Source: an uncultured Oscillospiraceae bacterium
GTDB taxonomy: Bacteria; Bacillota; Clostridia; Oscillospirales; Ruminococcaceae
Length of the DNA: 64,000 nt
Assembly: GCA_934462925.1 (NCBI GenBank)
Contig: CAKSIT010000003.1
Span: forward strand, 1-64,000
Direction: 5' to 3'
The notes beneath the pieces were generated by a model, which saw only the letters and a program-made list of their open reading frames with translations, ran no database searches and was not told the origin of the DNA. Position 1 is the first letter of the stretch. Every line of letters begins with the position of its first letter. Shown here piece by piece: positions 6,734 to 14,137 of the stretch. A program made the translations under genes and the position numbers.

Positions 6734-8347
6734 TTACAGCATAAGAGAGCCGCCGAGCTTCTCCCTGCGCCACTGCGCGAAGTCGTCGTAGCTGCCCGCC
6801 CTGTCGAGGCAGCCGTCGGGCGTTATCTCGATTATGCGGTTAGCCGCGGTTTCCAGAATCTCGTGGTCGTGCGTTGCAAAGAGAATATTGCCCTTAAACT
6901 CGGACAATCCGTTGTTCACGGCGGTTATGCTCTCAAGGTCTAGGTGGTTCGTGGGTCTGTCGAGGATAAGCACGTTGCTCTGAAAGAGCATCATGCGCGA
7001 GAACATACAGCGCACCTTTTCGCCGCCCGAAAGCACGTTAACGGGCTTGAACACGTCGTCCCCGCTGAACAGCATTCTGCCGAGGAAGCCGCGCAGGTAG
7101 CTTTCGGTTTCGTCCTTGGAGTACTGGCGCATCCAGTCTATTATGGAGAGGGTGCAGTCGTTGAAGTAGGCGCTGTTGTCGTTGGGGAAGTAGCTTACGG
7201 ACGTGGTGCTGCCCCACTTGAACGAACCCTCGTCGGGCTGTATCTCCTCGGTGAGTATTCTGAAAAGCGTGGTAACGGCGATTTCGTTCGCGCCTACGAA
7301 CGCTATCTTGTCGCCGTGGTTTACAGTAAAGCTTACGTTGTTTAGTACCTTTACGCCGTCCACGGTTTTGGAAAGCCCTGTTACCTGCAAGATATCCTTG
7401 CCTACCTCGCGCTCCATGTCAAAGCTGATGTAGGGGTATTTTCTCGATGAAGCGGGCAGCTCCTCTACGGAAAGCTTGTCTATAAGCTTTCTGCGCGAGG
7501 TCGCCTGACGGGACTTGGACTTGTTCGCGGAGAAGCGCGCGATAAAGTTCTGCAGCTCCTTTATCTTCTCCTCCGCGCGCTTGTTCTGCTGCTTTATCAT
7601 GCGCTGAATAAGCTGCGAGGACTCGTACCAGAACTCGTAGTTGCCGACGTACATCTTGATTTTGCCGTAGTCGATATCCACGATATGGGTGCAGACGTTG
7701 TTGAGAAAGTGGCGGTCGTGCGACACTACAATTACCGTGCCGAAGTACTCCGCAAGGAAGTCCTCGAGCCACGATACCGCGTCAACGTCGAGGTGGTTGG
7801 TAGGCTCGTCCATAAGGATTATGTCAGGATTTCCGAAAAGGCACTGCGCGAGAAGCACCTTTACCTTTTCGTTACCCGTAAGGCTTTCCATTTTGTGGGT
7901 CAGAAGCTCCTCTGAAAGCCCCAGACCCTGTATGAGCTTGGAAGCGTCGCTCTCGGCCTCCCAGCCGTTAAGCTCTGCAAACTCGCCCTCGAGCTGCGAA
8001 GCCTTTTCGCCGTCCTCGTCCGAGAAGTCCTCCTTGGCGTAGAGCGCGTCTTTTTCCTGTATAATGTCGTAAAGGCGCTTGTTGCCCATTATAACCGTGT
8101 CCATTACGGTATACTCGTCAAACGCGTAGTGGTCCTGCCTGAGTACGGACATACGAAGCTCCGGCGGCATGGAGACAGAACCCTTTGTAGGTTCAAGTTC
8201 TCCGCAAAGCACCTTAAGGAAGGTGGATTTTCCCGCGCCGTTTGCGCCGATAACGCCGTAGCAGTTGCCCGAGGTGAATTTGAGGTCAACGTCCTTGAAA
8301 AGAAGCTGACCGCCGAAGCTTACGCTTACGTTAGAAACTGTAATCAA
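6734..8347 (-). CDS. ABC-F family ATPase with a degenerate second nucleotide site
   Basis: 537 residues: NBD1 (~1-250), a charged linker (~250-315) and NBD2 (~316-537), with no membrane segments. This is the soluble ABC-F architecture of ribosome-associated factors such as YkpA/YbiT. NBD1 has a normal Walker A (GANGAGKST) and Walker B (ILMDEPTNHLD), but its signature is LTGNEK. NBD2 has a normal signature (LSGGEK), but its Walker A reads GANEIAVTT (no lysine) and its Walker B reads LILDRPTNHLD (Glu replaced by Arg). In the head-to-tail dimer one composite site is thus complete and the other broken. It is in a leftward unit with the exonuclease and HAD genes. Confidence 0.88.
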   Translation of the reverse strand: MITVSNVSVSFGGQLLFKDVDLKFTSGNCYGVIGANGAGKSTFLKVLCGELEPTKGSVSMPPELRMSVLRQDHYAFDEYTVMDTVIMGNKRLYDIIQEKDALYAKEDFSDEDGEKASQLEGEFAELNGWEAESDASKLIQGLGLSEELLTHKMESLTGNEKVKVLLAQCLFGNPDIILMDEPTNHLDVDAVSWLEDFLAEYFGTVIVVSHDRHFLNNVCTHIVDIDYGKIKMYVGNYEFWYESSQLIQRMIKQQNKRAEEKIKELQNFIARFSANKSKSRQATSRRKLIDKLSVEELPASSRKYPYISFDMEREVGKDILQVTGLSKTVDGVKVLNNVSFTVNHGDKIAFVGANEIAVTTLFRILTEEIQPDEGSFKWGSTTSVSYFPNDNSAYFNDCTLSIIDWMRQYSKDETESYLRGFLGRMLFSGDDVFKPVNVLSGGEKVRCMFSRMMLFQSNVLILDRPTNHLDLESITAVNNGLSEFKGNILFATHDHEILETAANRIIEITPDGCLDRAGSYDDFAQWRREKLGGSLML

Positions 8348-8398
8348 TTAGCTGTTCTCCTTAATATTGTTTAATATTGTATTTGTTTTGTGTTTGTC

Positions 8399-9664
8399 TT
8401 AAATCCTGTCGAATGCCTGTGCAAGGTCCGCGATAATATCGTCGATATTTTCAAGACCCACGGAAAGTCTGATAAGACCGCCGTCTATGCCCGCCGCGAC
8501 AAGCTGCTCGTCTGTAAGCTGCCTGTGCGTTGCGGACGCGGGGTGAAGCACGCAGGTGCGGATATCCGCAACGTGTACCTCGTTGGAAGCGAGCTTAAGG
8601 CTGTCCATAAACTTAACGGCAACGGAGCGCCCGCCCTTTATCGAGAACGATATAACGCCGCTTGCGCCGTCGGGGAGGTACTTCTGCGCAAGCTCGTAGC
8701 CCGCGCTGCCCTCGAGCGAGGGGTAGGTGACGAACTCAACCTTGCCCGTGTTTTTGATAAATTTGGCAGCCTTAAGGGCGTTTTCGCAGTACCGGCGCAT
8801 TCTCACGGGCAGCGTTTCAAGCCCGAGGTTCAGCAGGAACGAGCTGTGCGCCGCGGGGTAGCAGCCGAAATCTCTCATAAGCTGCATACGCGCCTTTGTG
8901 ATGTAGGGCGCTGCGGGGTATTTCTCGGTGTAAACTATACCGTGGTAGCTGTCGTCGGGGTCGGTCATACAGGGGAACTTGCCGTTCGTCCAGTCGAACT
9001 TGCCGCTGTCAACGATAACGCCGCCGACCTGCACCGCGTGGCCGTCCATATACTTTGAGGTGGAGTGGATAACGATATCCGCGCCCCACTCTATCGGGCG
9101 GCAGAGAACGGGCGTTGCAAAGGTGTTGTCGATAATAAGCGGAACGCCGTTAGCGTGAGCAGCCTTTGCCCACATTTCAATGTCAAGCACGGTGAGCGCG
9201 GGGTTCGCGAGCGTTTCGCCGAAAACCGCCTTGGTGTTGGGCTTAAACGCCGCGCAAAGCTCGTCGTAAGAAGCGTCGTGCGGCATGAAAATGCACTCAA
9301 TGCCCATTCTCTTAAGCGTTACGGCAAATAGGTTGAGCGTGCCGCCGTAAATGGACGAGGACGCGATGAAGCTGTCGCCCGCCTCGCATATATTGAGGAT
9401 AGACAGCAGCGAAGCCGCCTGCCCGCTTGAGGTACACATCGCGGCAGCGCCGCCCTCTAGCGCGGCTATCTTCTTTTCGACAACATCGGTCGTGGGGTTC
9501 TCAAAGCGCGAGTAAATAAGGCTCTTTGTGGGGTCGTCGAACACGGCGGCAACGTCGTCGGTGGAGTCGTAAACGTAGGTCGTACTCTGTACTATCGGCA
9601 TAACGCGCGGCTCGCCGTTCTTGGGAGAATAACCCTCGTGCAGGCATTTTGTTTCTATTTTCAT
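8399..9664 (-). CDS. metY: O-acetylhomoserine sulfhydrylase (MetY)
   Basis: 421 residues, the normal length for this Cys/Met-metabolism PLP enzyme. It starts KIETKCLHEGYSPKNGEPR and has IYSRFENPTTDVVEKKIAALEGG, a cofactor aspartate in PLIIDNTFATP, and the PLP lysine K204 in HSTSKYMDGH. It converts O-acetylhomoserine and sulfide to homocysteine (or uses methanethiol to give methionine). A promoter lies at 9713-9741 on the minus strand, and the 51-base gap to the ABC-F gene makes readthrough possible. No S-box or other methionine riboswitch is visible upstream. Confidence 0.92.
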   Translation of the reverse strand: MKIETKCLHEGYSPKNGEPRVMPIVQSTTYVYDSTDDVAAVFDDPTKSLIYSRFENPTTDVVEKKIAALEGGAAAMCTSSGQAASLLSILNICEAGDSFIASSSIYGGTLNLFAVTLKRMGIECIFMPHDASYDELCAAFKPNTKAVFGETLANPALTVLDIEMWAKAAHANGVPLIIDNTFATPVLCRPIEWGADIVIHSTSKYMDGHAVQVGGVIVDSGKFDWTNGKFPCMTDPDDSYHGIVYTEKYPAAPYITKARMQLMRDFGCYPAAHSSFLLNLGLETLPVRMRRYCENALKAAKFIKNTGKVEFVTYPSLEGSAGYELAQKYLPDGASGVISFSIKGGRSVAVKFMDSLKLASNEVHVADIRTCVLHPASATHRQLTDEQLVAAGIDGGLIRLSVGLENIDDIIADLAQAFDRI

Positions 9665-9712
9665 GATTATGTCCTTTCATTGCGTCATTACTGCTTACAG
9701 CAGACATTATTT

Positions 9713-9741
9713 ATTGTAACATATTTCCGAGAAAAATACAA
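9713..9741 (-). promoter_or_regulatory. Promoter of metY
   Basis: Minus strand: TTGTAT (9741-9736), 17-base spacer, TACAAT (9718-9713), about 48 bases before the metY start. It is divergent from the plus-strand promoter at 9749-9777. Confidence 0.6.
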
Positions 9742-9748
9742 GCCCCTG

Positions 9749-9777
9749 TTGAGCAAATATCTGAATATTCTTATAGT
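9749..9777 (+). promoter_or_regulatory. Promoter of the ylmC/ymxH-family gene
   Basis: TTGAGC (9749-9754), 17-base spacer, TATAGT (9772-9777). A moderate match to sigma-A consensus, lying 84 bases before the chosen start. Confidence 0.5.
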
Positions 9778-9860
9778 ACAGTTATTTGCGCGGCAAATTC
9801 CGCATATATTCTGCAATGAAACGTAAGCGGAAGCGGGCTGCGGAAATGCGGGGTGAGCTT

Positions 9861-10151
9861 ATGGTATACTGCTTCAACGACATTAAGTGCAAGGAAGTGA
9901 TAAACATAAAGAGCGGCTGCCGCCTTGGCTATCCCGACGATATCGAGATAGACGGCTGCACAGCGAAGGTCTGCAAGCTTGTGATTTACGGCAGGGCGCG
10001 CTGCTTCGGGCTGTTCGGCAGGGAGGAGGATATCGTTATACGCTGGGGCGATATTGAGGTTATAGGCGAGGATACGATACTCGTTTCGTGTGATGTTCCG
10101 TCATATTCACCAAATAAACGCGGAAAACTGTTCGGAAATTTGTTCAAATAA
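9861..10151 (+). CDS. YlmC/YmxH-family PRC-barrel protein (sporulation-linked)
   Basis: 96 residues from the ATG at 9861, which has a GGGGTGAG site 3 bases before it; earlier in-frame ATGs lack one. The sequence [31 protein letters not shown] followed by [32 protein letters not shown] is the single PRC-barrel domain of YlmC/YmxH proteins, small beta-barrels common in spore-forming Firmicutes. Precise function is not established in the family. It lies alone, between metY (divergent) and the rpsB promoter. Confidence 0.85.
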   Translation: MVYCFNDIKCKEVINIKSGCRLGYPDDIEIDGCTAKVCKLVIYGRARCFGLFGREEDIVIRWGDIEVIGEDTILVSCDVPSYSPNKRGKLFGNLFK

Positions 10152-10166
10152 AAGCAGAAAAGGCTC

Positions 10167-10195
10167 TTGAAAAAAAACTTTGCGTGTGGTATAAT
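10167..10195 (+). promoter_or_regulatory. rpsB-tsf promoter
   Basis: TTGAAA (10167-10172), 17-base spacer, TATAAT (10190-10195). The transcript would have a ~120-nt leader before rpsB; a long leader is common for S2 mRNAs, but I could not assign a known S2-binding structure. Confidence 0.7.
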
Positions 10196-10324
10196 ATTTT
10201 GGTAAATGTGCAGGATAAGCACAAATACACACACGGCGGCAGCTGCCTTTCGGTGCGCGAGAGCGTTAGGGCTGCGTTCCGTCGTGGCGGTAACAAAACA
10301 ACCAAAATCAGGAGGAAACACAAA

Positions 10325-11050
10325 ATGGCAGTAGTATCTATGAAGCAGCTTCTCGAGGCAGGCGTTCACTTCGGTCACCAGACCAGAAGATGGAACCCCA
10401 AAATGGCTCCGTACATCTTCACCGAAAGAAACGGTATCTACATCATCGACCTTCAGAAGACTGTAAAGAAGCTTGACGAGGCTTACAACTTCGTTCACGA
10501 GGTAGCGGCTAACGGCGGCGAGATTCTTTTCGTCGGCACTAAGAAGCAGGCTGCGGACTCCATCAAGGAGGAGGCTACCCGCGCAGGCGCTCACTATGTG
10601 AATGCAAGATGGCTCGGCGGCATGATGACCAATTTCAAGACCATTCAGAAGCGTATCGTAAGACTTGAGCAGCTCCACACCATGGAGAGCGACGGTACGT
10701 TCGACCTGCTCCCCAAGAAGGAAGTTATCAAGCTCAACCTTGAGATAGAGAAGCTTGAGAAGTTCCTCGGCGGTATCAAGAACATGAAGAAGCTCCCCGG
10801 CGCTCTGTTCGTTGTTGACCCCCGCAAGGAGAAGATTGCAGTATCCGAGGCTAAGAAGCTCGGTATCCCCGTTGTCGCTATCGTTGATACCAACTGCGAC
10901 CCCGACGAGATTGACTACGTTATCCCCGGCAACGACGACGCTATCCGCGCTGTAAAGCTCATCGCGGGCGCTATGGCTGACGCTGTTATCTCCGCAAGAC
11001 AGGGTTCTGCGGACGCAGCTGAAGAAGCTGTTGAGGAAACCGCTGAATAA
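10325..11050 (+). CDS. rpsB: Small ribosomal subunit protein uS2
   Basis: 241 residues starting at ATG 10325, ten bases after a perfect AGGAGG. The protein shows the S2 signature [19 protein letters not shown] and the later [24 protein letters not shown]. The C-terminal tail is acidic ([11 protein letters not shown]). It joins the 30S subunit late and helps bind S1 where present. Paired with tsf 48 bases downstream, the near-universal bacterial order. Codon use is strongly biased toward GCT/GTT compared with neighbours, as expected for high expression. Confidence 0.98.
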   Translation: MAVVSMKQLLEAGVHFGHQTRRWNPKMAPYIFTERNGIYIIDLQKTVKKLDEAYNFVHEVAANGGEILFVGTKKQAADSIKEEATRAGAHYVNARWLGGMMTNFKTIQKRIVRLEQLHTMESDGTFDLLPKKEVIKLNLEIEKLEKFLGGIKNMKKLPGALFVVDPRKEKIAVSEAKKLGIPVVAIVDTNCDPDEIDYVIPGNDDAIRAVKLIAGAMADAVISARQGSADAAEEAVEETAE

Positions 11051-11098
11051 TTGAGCCGCTACAAGGGCTGACTAATAACGATAAGGAGAATAAAATAA

Positions 11099-12022
11099 AT
11101 GGCTAACGTAACTGCAAGTGATGTAAAAGAGCTGCGCGACATGACAGGCTGCGGCATGATGGACTGCAAGAGAGCGCTCGTTGAGGCTGACGGCAACAGA
11201 GATGAAGCCGTAAAGATACTTCGCGAGAAGGGGCTTGCAAAGGCTGCCAAGAAGGCGGGCAGAATCGCTGCCGAGGGCGTTGTAAAGACCAAGGTAGCCG
11301 GCGGCAAGGGCGTTATCGTTGAAATCAACTGCGAGACTGACTTCTGCGCAAAGAGCGACAAGTTCCTTGAGCTGGTTGAAATCGTAACCGACACTATCCT
11401 CGCAAACGACGTTGCTGACGTTGAGGCTCTCAAGGGCTGCACTATCGCAGGCGGCACACAGACCGTTTCCGAGTTCATGACCGAGAAGATTGCTACTATC
11501 GGCGAGAACATGAATATCCGCCGCTTCACCAAGCTTGATGGCACGCTTATCGGCTATATGCACGACGGCGGCCGTATCGGCACTATCGTAAAGCTCGACA
11601 CCGACAAGCCCGAGGACGCTGCGGTTCTCGAGTGCGGCAAGAACGTTGCGCTTCAGATTACCGCGCTCAACGCGCAGTATGTTGACGAGGCTGCCGTTCC
11701 CGCTGACGTTCTCGCTTCCGAGCGCGAGGTTCAGACCGCGCTTGTTAAGGAGGAGAACAGCAAGGCTGCCAAGCCCAAGCCCGAGAATATTCTCGACAAG
11801 ATTGTTGACGGCAGAATGAGAAAGTTCTTTGAGGAAGTTTGCCTTGCAGACCAGAAGTACTTCAAGGACGACACAATGACCATAGCTAAGTACATCGAGT
11901 CTGTTGCTAAGAGCGCAGGCGCTGCAATAAAGGTTCTCTCCTTTGTTCGCTACGAGCGCGGCGAGGGCATTGAGAAGAAGGTTGAGAACTTCGCTGACGA
12001 AGTTGCAAACATGATTAAGTAA
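11099..12022 (+). CDS. tsf: Translation elongation factor Ts
   Basis: 307 residues. The N-terminal UBA-like domain carries VKELRDMTGCGMMDCKRAL, the core EF-Ts motif contacting EF-Tu is CETDFCAKSDKF, and the C-terminal dimerisation domain ends with a typical helix (VENFADEVANMIK). It exchanges GDP for GTP on EF-Tu. AAGGAG at 11083-11088 precedes the ATG, and it is co-transcribed with rpsB. Confidence 0.98.
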   Translation: MANVTASDVKELRDMTGCGMMDCKRALVEADGNRDEAVKILREKGLAKAAKKAGRIAAEGVVKTKVAGGKGVIVEINCETDFCAKSDKFLELVEIVTDTILANDVADVEALKGCTIAGGTQTVSEFMTEKIATIGENMNIRRFTKLDGTLIGYMHDGGRIGTIVKLDTDKPEDAAVLECGKNVALQITALNAQYVDEAAVPADVLASEREVQTALVKEENSKAAKPKPENILDKIVDGRMRKFFEEVCLADQKYFKDDTMTIAKYIESVAKSAGAAIKVLSFVRYERGEGIEKKVENFADEVANMIK

Positions 12023-12039
12023 TTTTCTTAAAAATGTGC

Positions 12040-12067
12040 GATTCCCCCTGCAAATACAGGGGGAATC
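12040..12067 (+). terminator. Hairpin terminator after tsf
   Basis: GATTCCCCCTG (12040-12050) pairs perfectly with CAGGGGGAATC (12057-12067) around a 6-base loop. The following T stretch is weak (GTTGTTTG), so it is probably a terminator but not a strong one by sequence. Confidence 0.65.
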
Positions 12068-12132
12068 GTTGTTTGTGGGAAAATTGTTATATATTATGGG
12101 AAAATCTTTATATTTTCGCGCGGTTTTTTGTA

Positions 12133-12161
12133 TTGAAATATTTGTTCCTCTGTTGTATAAT
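12133..12161 (+). promoter_or_regulatory. Promoter of the first surface-protein gene
   Basis: TTGAAA (12133-12138), 17-base spacer, TATAAT (12156-12161). Confidence 0.65.
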
Positions 12162-12178
12162 AAATAATGTAAAACTGT

Positions 12179-12196
12179 ACCGAGCGAACGTTCGGT
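12179..12196. promoter_or_regulatory. 18-bp operator-like inverted repeat just after the promoter
   Basis: ACCGAGCG-AA-CGTTCGGT: the half-sites match at 7 of 8 positions, and the core CGAACGTTCG is fully palindromic. It covers about +11 to +28 relative to the predicted start of transcription. The size and form suit a dimeric repressor of the TetR type. No TetR gene is in the window. Confidence 0.5.
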
Positions 12197-12218
12197 AAAA
12201 TTTTAGGAGGTTATACCT

Positions 12219-12956
12219 ATGAAGCTCAGAAATATCATTTCTGCCGCTGCCGTTTGCGCAGTTGCAGCAGCTGCGCTTGTTGTTCCCACTTCCGCGGAAA
12301 CGACCTACACCGCAGCGCTCACTTTCCAGACCGTAACTTACGTTTACCGCAACACTCTCAACCAGCCGTCCGTTCTTTACTGGGACGACGAGCTTGGCGA
12401 GCCTGACGATTACGAGGGCGCAGCATGGACTGACGCTGCAATCACAGGCGACGGTACATACACCGTTGAACTCAGCGGCGTAAACGACGGCGGCTGGAAT
12501 ATGCTCAAGCTCGAGACCAACATCGACATGGACGCTACTCCCGACGTTGTTCTCACCATCACCGACATTCAGCTCGACGGCGCTTCCGTTGACTTTGACA
12601 AGGAAGCTGCTGCAATGGACATCAGCTCGCTCGTATCCGACGACTACTCCTCCGAGCCGTTCAACATTCAGAACGCTTGCAGAGCGCAGATTATCAACGT
12701 ATACGACGGCCTTGCAGCTGTTCCCAACGAGGGTTACGACACCGTTAAGGTTACGTTTGACGTAACAGGTCTTGGCGGCGGCGCAGCAGCTGACGACACC
12801 ACAGCTCCTGCAGACACCACCGCTCCCGCAGATACTGCTGCAACCACCACTACCGATAAGGGTTCTCCTGACACGGGCGTTGAGGGCATTGCAGTAGTTG
12901 CAGGCGCAGCTATCGCAGCAGGCGGCGTTCTCATGCTTTCCAAGAAAAGAAAGTAA
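12219..12956 (+). CDS. Secreted surface protein with C-terminal sorting-like tail
   Basis: 245 residues. A signal peptide (residues ~1-26, KLRNIISAAAVCAVAAAALVVPTSAE) is followed by a beta-rich domain of unknown family (~27-190), a Thr/Ala/Pro/Asp linker (~191-215, repeated DTTAPADTTAPADT), and a tail SPDTG, a hydrophobic segment and KKRK. The tail has the layout of an LPXTG-like sorting signal with a variant motif, so cell-wall anchoring by sortase is plausible, though no sortase is in the window. AGGAGG lies 8 bases before the ATG. The next gene ends in a near-identical tail, so the two are a surface-protein pair. Confidence 0.7.
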   Translation: MKLRNIISAAAVCAVAAAALVVPTSAETTYTAALTFQTVTYVYRNTLNQPSVLYWDDELGEPDDYEGAAWTDAAITGDGTYTVELSGVNDGGWNMLKLETNIDMDATPDVVLTITDIQLDGASVDFDKEAAAMDISSLVSDDYSSEPFNIQNACRAQIINVYDGLAAVPNEGYDTVKVTFDVTGLGGGAAADDTTAPADTTAPADTAATTTTDKGSPDTGVEGIAVVAGAAIAAGGVLMLSKKRK

Positions 12957-12973
12957 TTTGATTTAACACATTT

Positions 12974-13010
12974 ACCGCATATGTGGCTTTGGCTGCATAT
13001 GCGGTTTTTG
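12974..13010 (+). terminator. Terminator after first surface protein
   Basis: ACCGCATATG (12974-12983) pairs with CATATGCGGT (12996-13005) and runs into TTTTT. A perfect 10-bp stem. Confidence 0.85.
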
Positions 13011-13133
13011 TTTGCGCAGAAAAGGGCAGGGTTGTCCAAAAAAGCGGTTTTATATGTCTATGATGTAATAAAATGTTAGTAATAAAGGAGATTTTGACGA
13101 AGAATAGTCAATAAATTTTGTACAAAAATGCTC

Positions 13134-13162
13134 TTGCCGAAATTGTGCGAAATGACTATAAT
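13134..13162 (+). promoter_or_regulatory. Promoter of the second surface-protein gene
   Basis: TTGCCG (13134-13139), 17-base spacer, TATAAT (13157-13162). The 5' leader would be about 87 nt. Confidence 0.6.
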
Positions 13163-13193
13163 GTGTATGGTAGAACAAAAGGAACGCCGCAAA

Positions 13194-13249
13194 GGACGTG
13201 AGAGTCCGCGAGCATTCCTGCCGAAGCGTATGCTCGGCTCACAGGGAGG
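13194..13249 (+). promoter_or_regulatory. Structured leader next to the ribosome site of the second surface-protein gene
   Basis: Two alternative pairings are visible. GGAC-GTGAGA-GTCC (13194-13207) is a small hairpin. GTGAG (13198-13202) can instead pair with CTCAC (13238-13242), enclosing a 7-bp stem CGAGCAT/ATGCTCG (13209-13215 with 13230-13236). The ribosome site GGGAGG (13244-13249) starts two bases after the outer stem. Mutually exclusive folds beside the start suggest translational control; no known riboswitch class was recognised. Confidence 0.45.
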
Positions 13250-13256
13250 ATTTTTT

Positions 13257-13592
13257 ATGAAAAAGATACTTGCAGCAATTGGCGTATGCGCCGCTATTTG
13301 CGCCCTTGGCGCAACGGCTTGCGCTGAAACCGCAGAAACGGCGAGCGTGGAGTTCACGGCTTCCGCTGAAACCGCTGCGACCGCAGAGAGCGAAACCGCA
13401 GCAGAAACAGCCGACACCGCCGACGAAACGGCTTCCACCGCAGAGGTTACGAACGGTGCGACCGCTGCGACCGCTGAAACTGACGGTGCTGAGTTGCAGT
13501 CGCCCGCAACAGGCGTTGAGGGTATTGCGTTTGTAGCCGGCACGGCTATTGCAGCAGGCGGCATTATGTTGGTAGCTTCCAAGAAAAGATAA
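13257..13592 (+). CDS. Small Ala/Thr-rich surface protein with sorting-like tail
   Basis: 111 residues. A signal peptide (~1-22) ends ATACAE. The mature part (~23-80) is very low complexity (AETAETASVEFTASAETAAT...), rich in Ala, Thr and Glu and likely disordered. The tail is SPATGVEGIAFVAGTAIAAGGIM and then SKKR, almost the same as that of the gene at 12219. A stalk or wall spacer is one possibility. ATG 13257 is chosen because GGGAGG lies 7 bases upstream; longer in-frame starts fall inside the structured leader. Confidence 0.65.
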   Translation: MKKILAAIGVCAAICALGATACAETAETASVEFTASAETAATAESETAAETADTADETASTAEVTNGATAATAETDGAELQSPATGVEGIAFVAGTAIAAGGIMLVASKKR

Positions 13593-13610
13593 TGCAGGAT
13601 AAATAAAAGG

Positions 13611-13643
13611 CGGGGCGCAGTTTGTTTTGCGCCCCGTTTTTTT
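13611..13643 (+). terminator. Terminator after second surface protein
   Basis: CGGGGCGCA (13611-13619) pairs with TGCGCCCCG (13628-13636), followed by seven T. It overlaps the end of the converging spoIIID gene. Confidence 0.85.
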
Positions 13644-13938
13644 ATGTACGCTTCTGCGAGAGCCGCCTGCGCGACAGTTCCTCGTACTTTTTGCGTGTGG
13701 CTTCGCCGCCGCGCAGGTGACGTTCCTGCTTGTTTTTGTCCAGCACCTGCTTTACCTGCTCATAAAGTGCAGGGTTTATCTCGGGAAGCTTTGCGGTGAT
13801 GTCCTGATGTACCGTGCTTTTGCTTATGCCGAATTTTTTTGCCGCGCCCCTTACGGTTTCGTTATTCTCAACTATATATGTCCCCAGTATAACACATCTT
13901 TCAGTGCAGCCGTTTTCGCTGCGCTCATTTTTTTTCAT
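13642..13938 (-). CDS. spoIIID: Stage III sporulation transcriptional regulator SpoIIID
   Basis: 98 residues from ATG 13938, which has GGGGG spaced correctly; a GTG four codons upstream is less likely. The protein carries CVILGTYIVENNETVRGAAK, the helix-turn-helix FGISKSTVHQDITAKLPEINP and the C-terminal RHLRGGEATRKKYE, all hallmarks of SpoIIID. In endospore formers this protein works in the mother cell with sigma-E to switch gene sets. Its presence is good evidence that the organism can, or once could, sporulate. Confidence 0.95.
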   Translation of the reverse strand: MKKNERSENGCTERCVILGTYIVENNETVRGAAKKFGISKSTVHQDITAKLPEINPALYEQVKQVLDKNKQERHLRGGEATRKKYEELSRRRLSQKRT

Positions 13939-14036
13939 GAATATGTTCACCCCCAGAAAATTATTGTCGGTTGAAATTATCCTTTTTTGTAAAGTGTATG
14001 CGCCCGCGTGCCTGTTTATGAATAAGTCCGCAGCTA

Positions 14037-14065
14037 TTGACAGCGCCCCGAAAATGCGCTATAAT
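14037..14065 (+). promoter_or_regulatory. Promoter of the PLP lyase - yicC unit
   Basis: TTGACA (14037-14042), 17-base spacer, TATAAT (14060-14065). Perfect hexamers. The transcript starts ~65 bases before the coding region, whose ribosome site is GGGACGG. Confidence 0.75.
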
Positions 14066-14137
14066 AAATACGTATTGCGCATATGTAAGCGAAAATAATA
14101 TGCGCGCCCCCGTTTTGGGGGACGGAAAGGGACGGCA

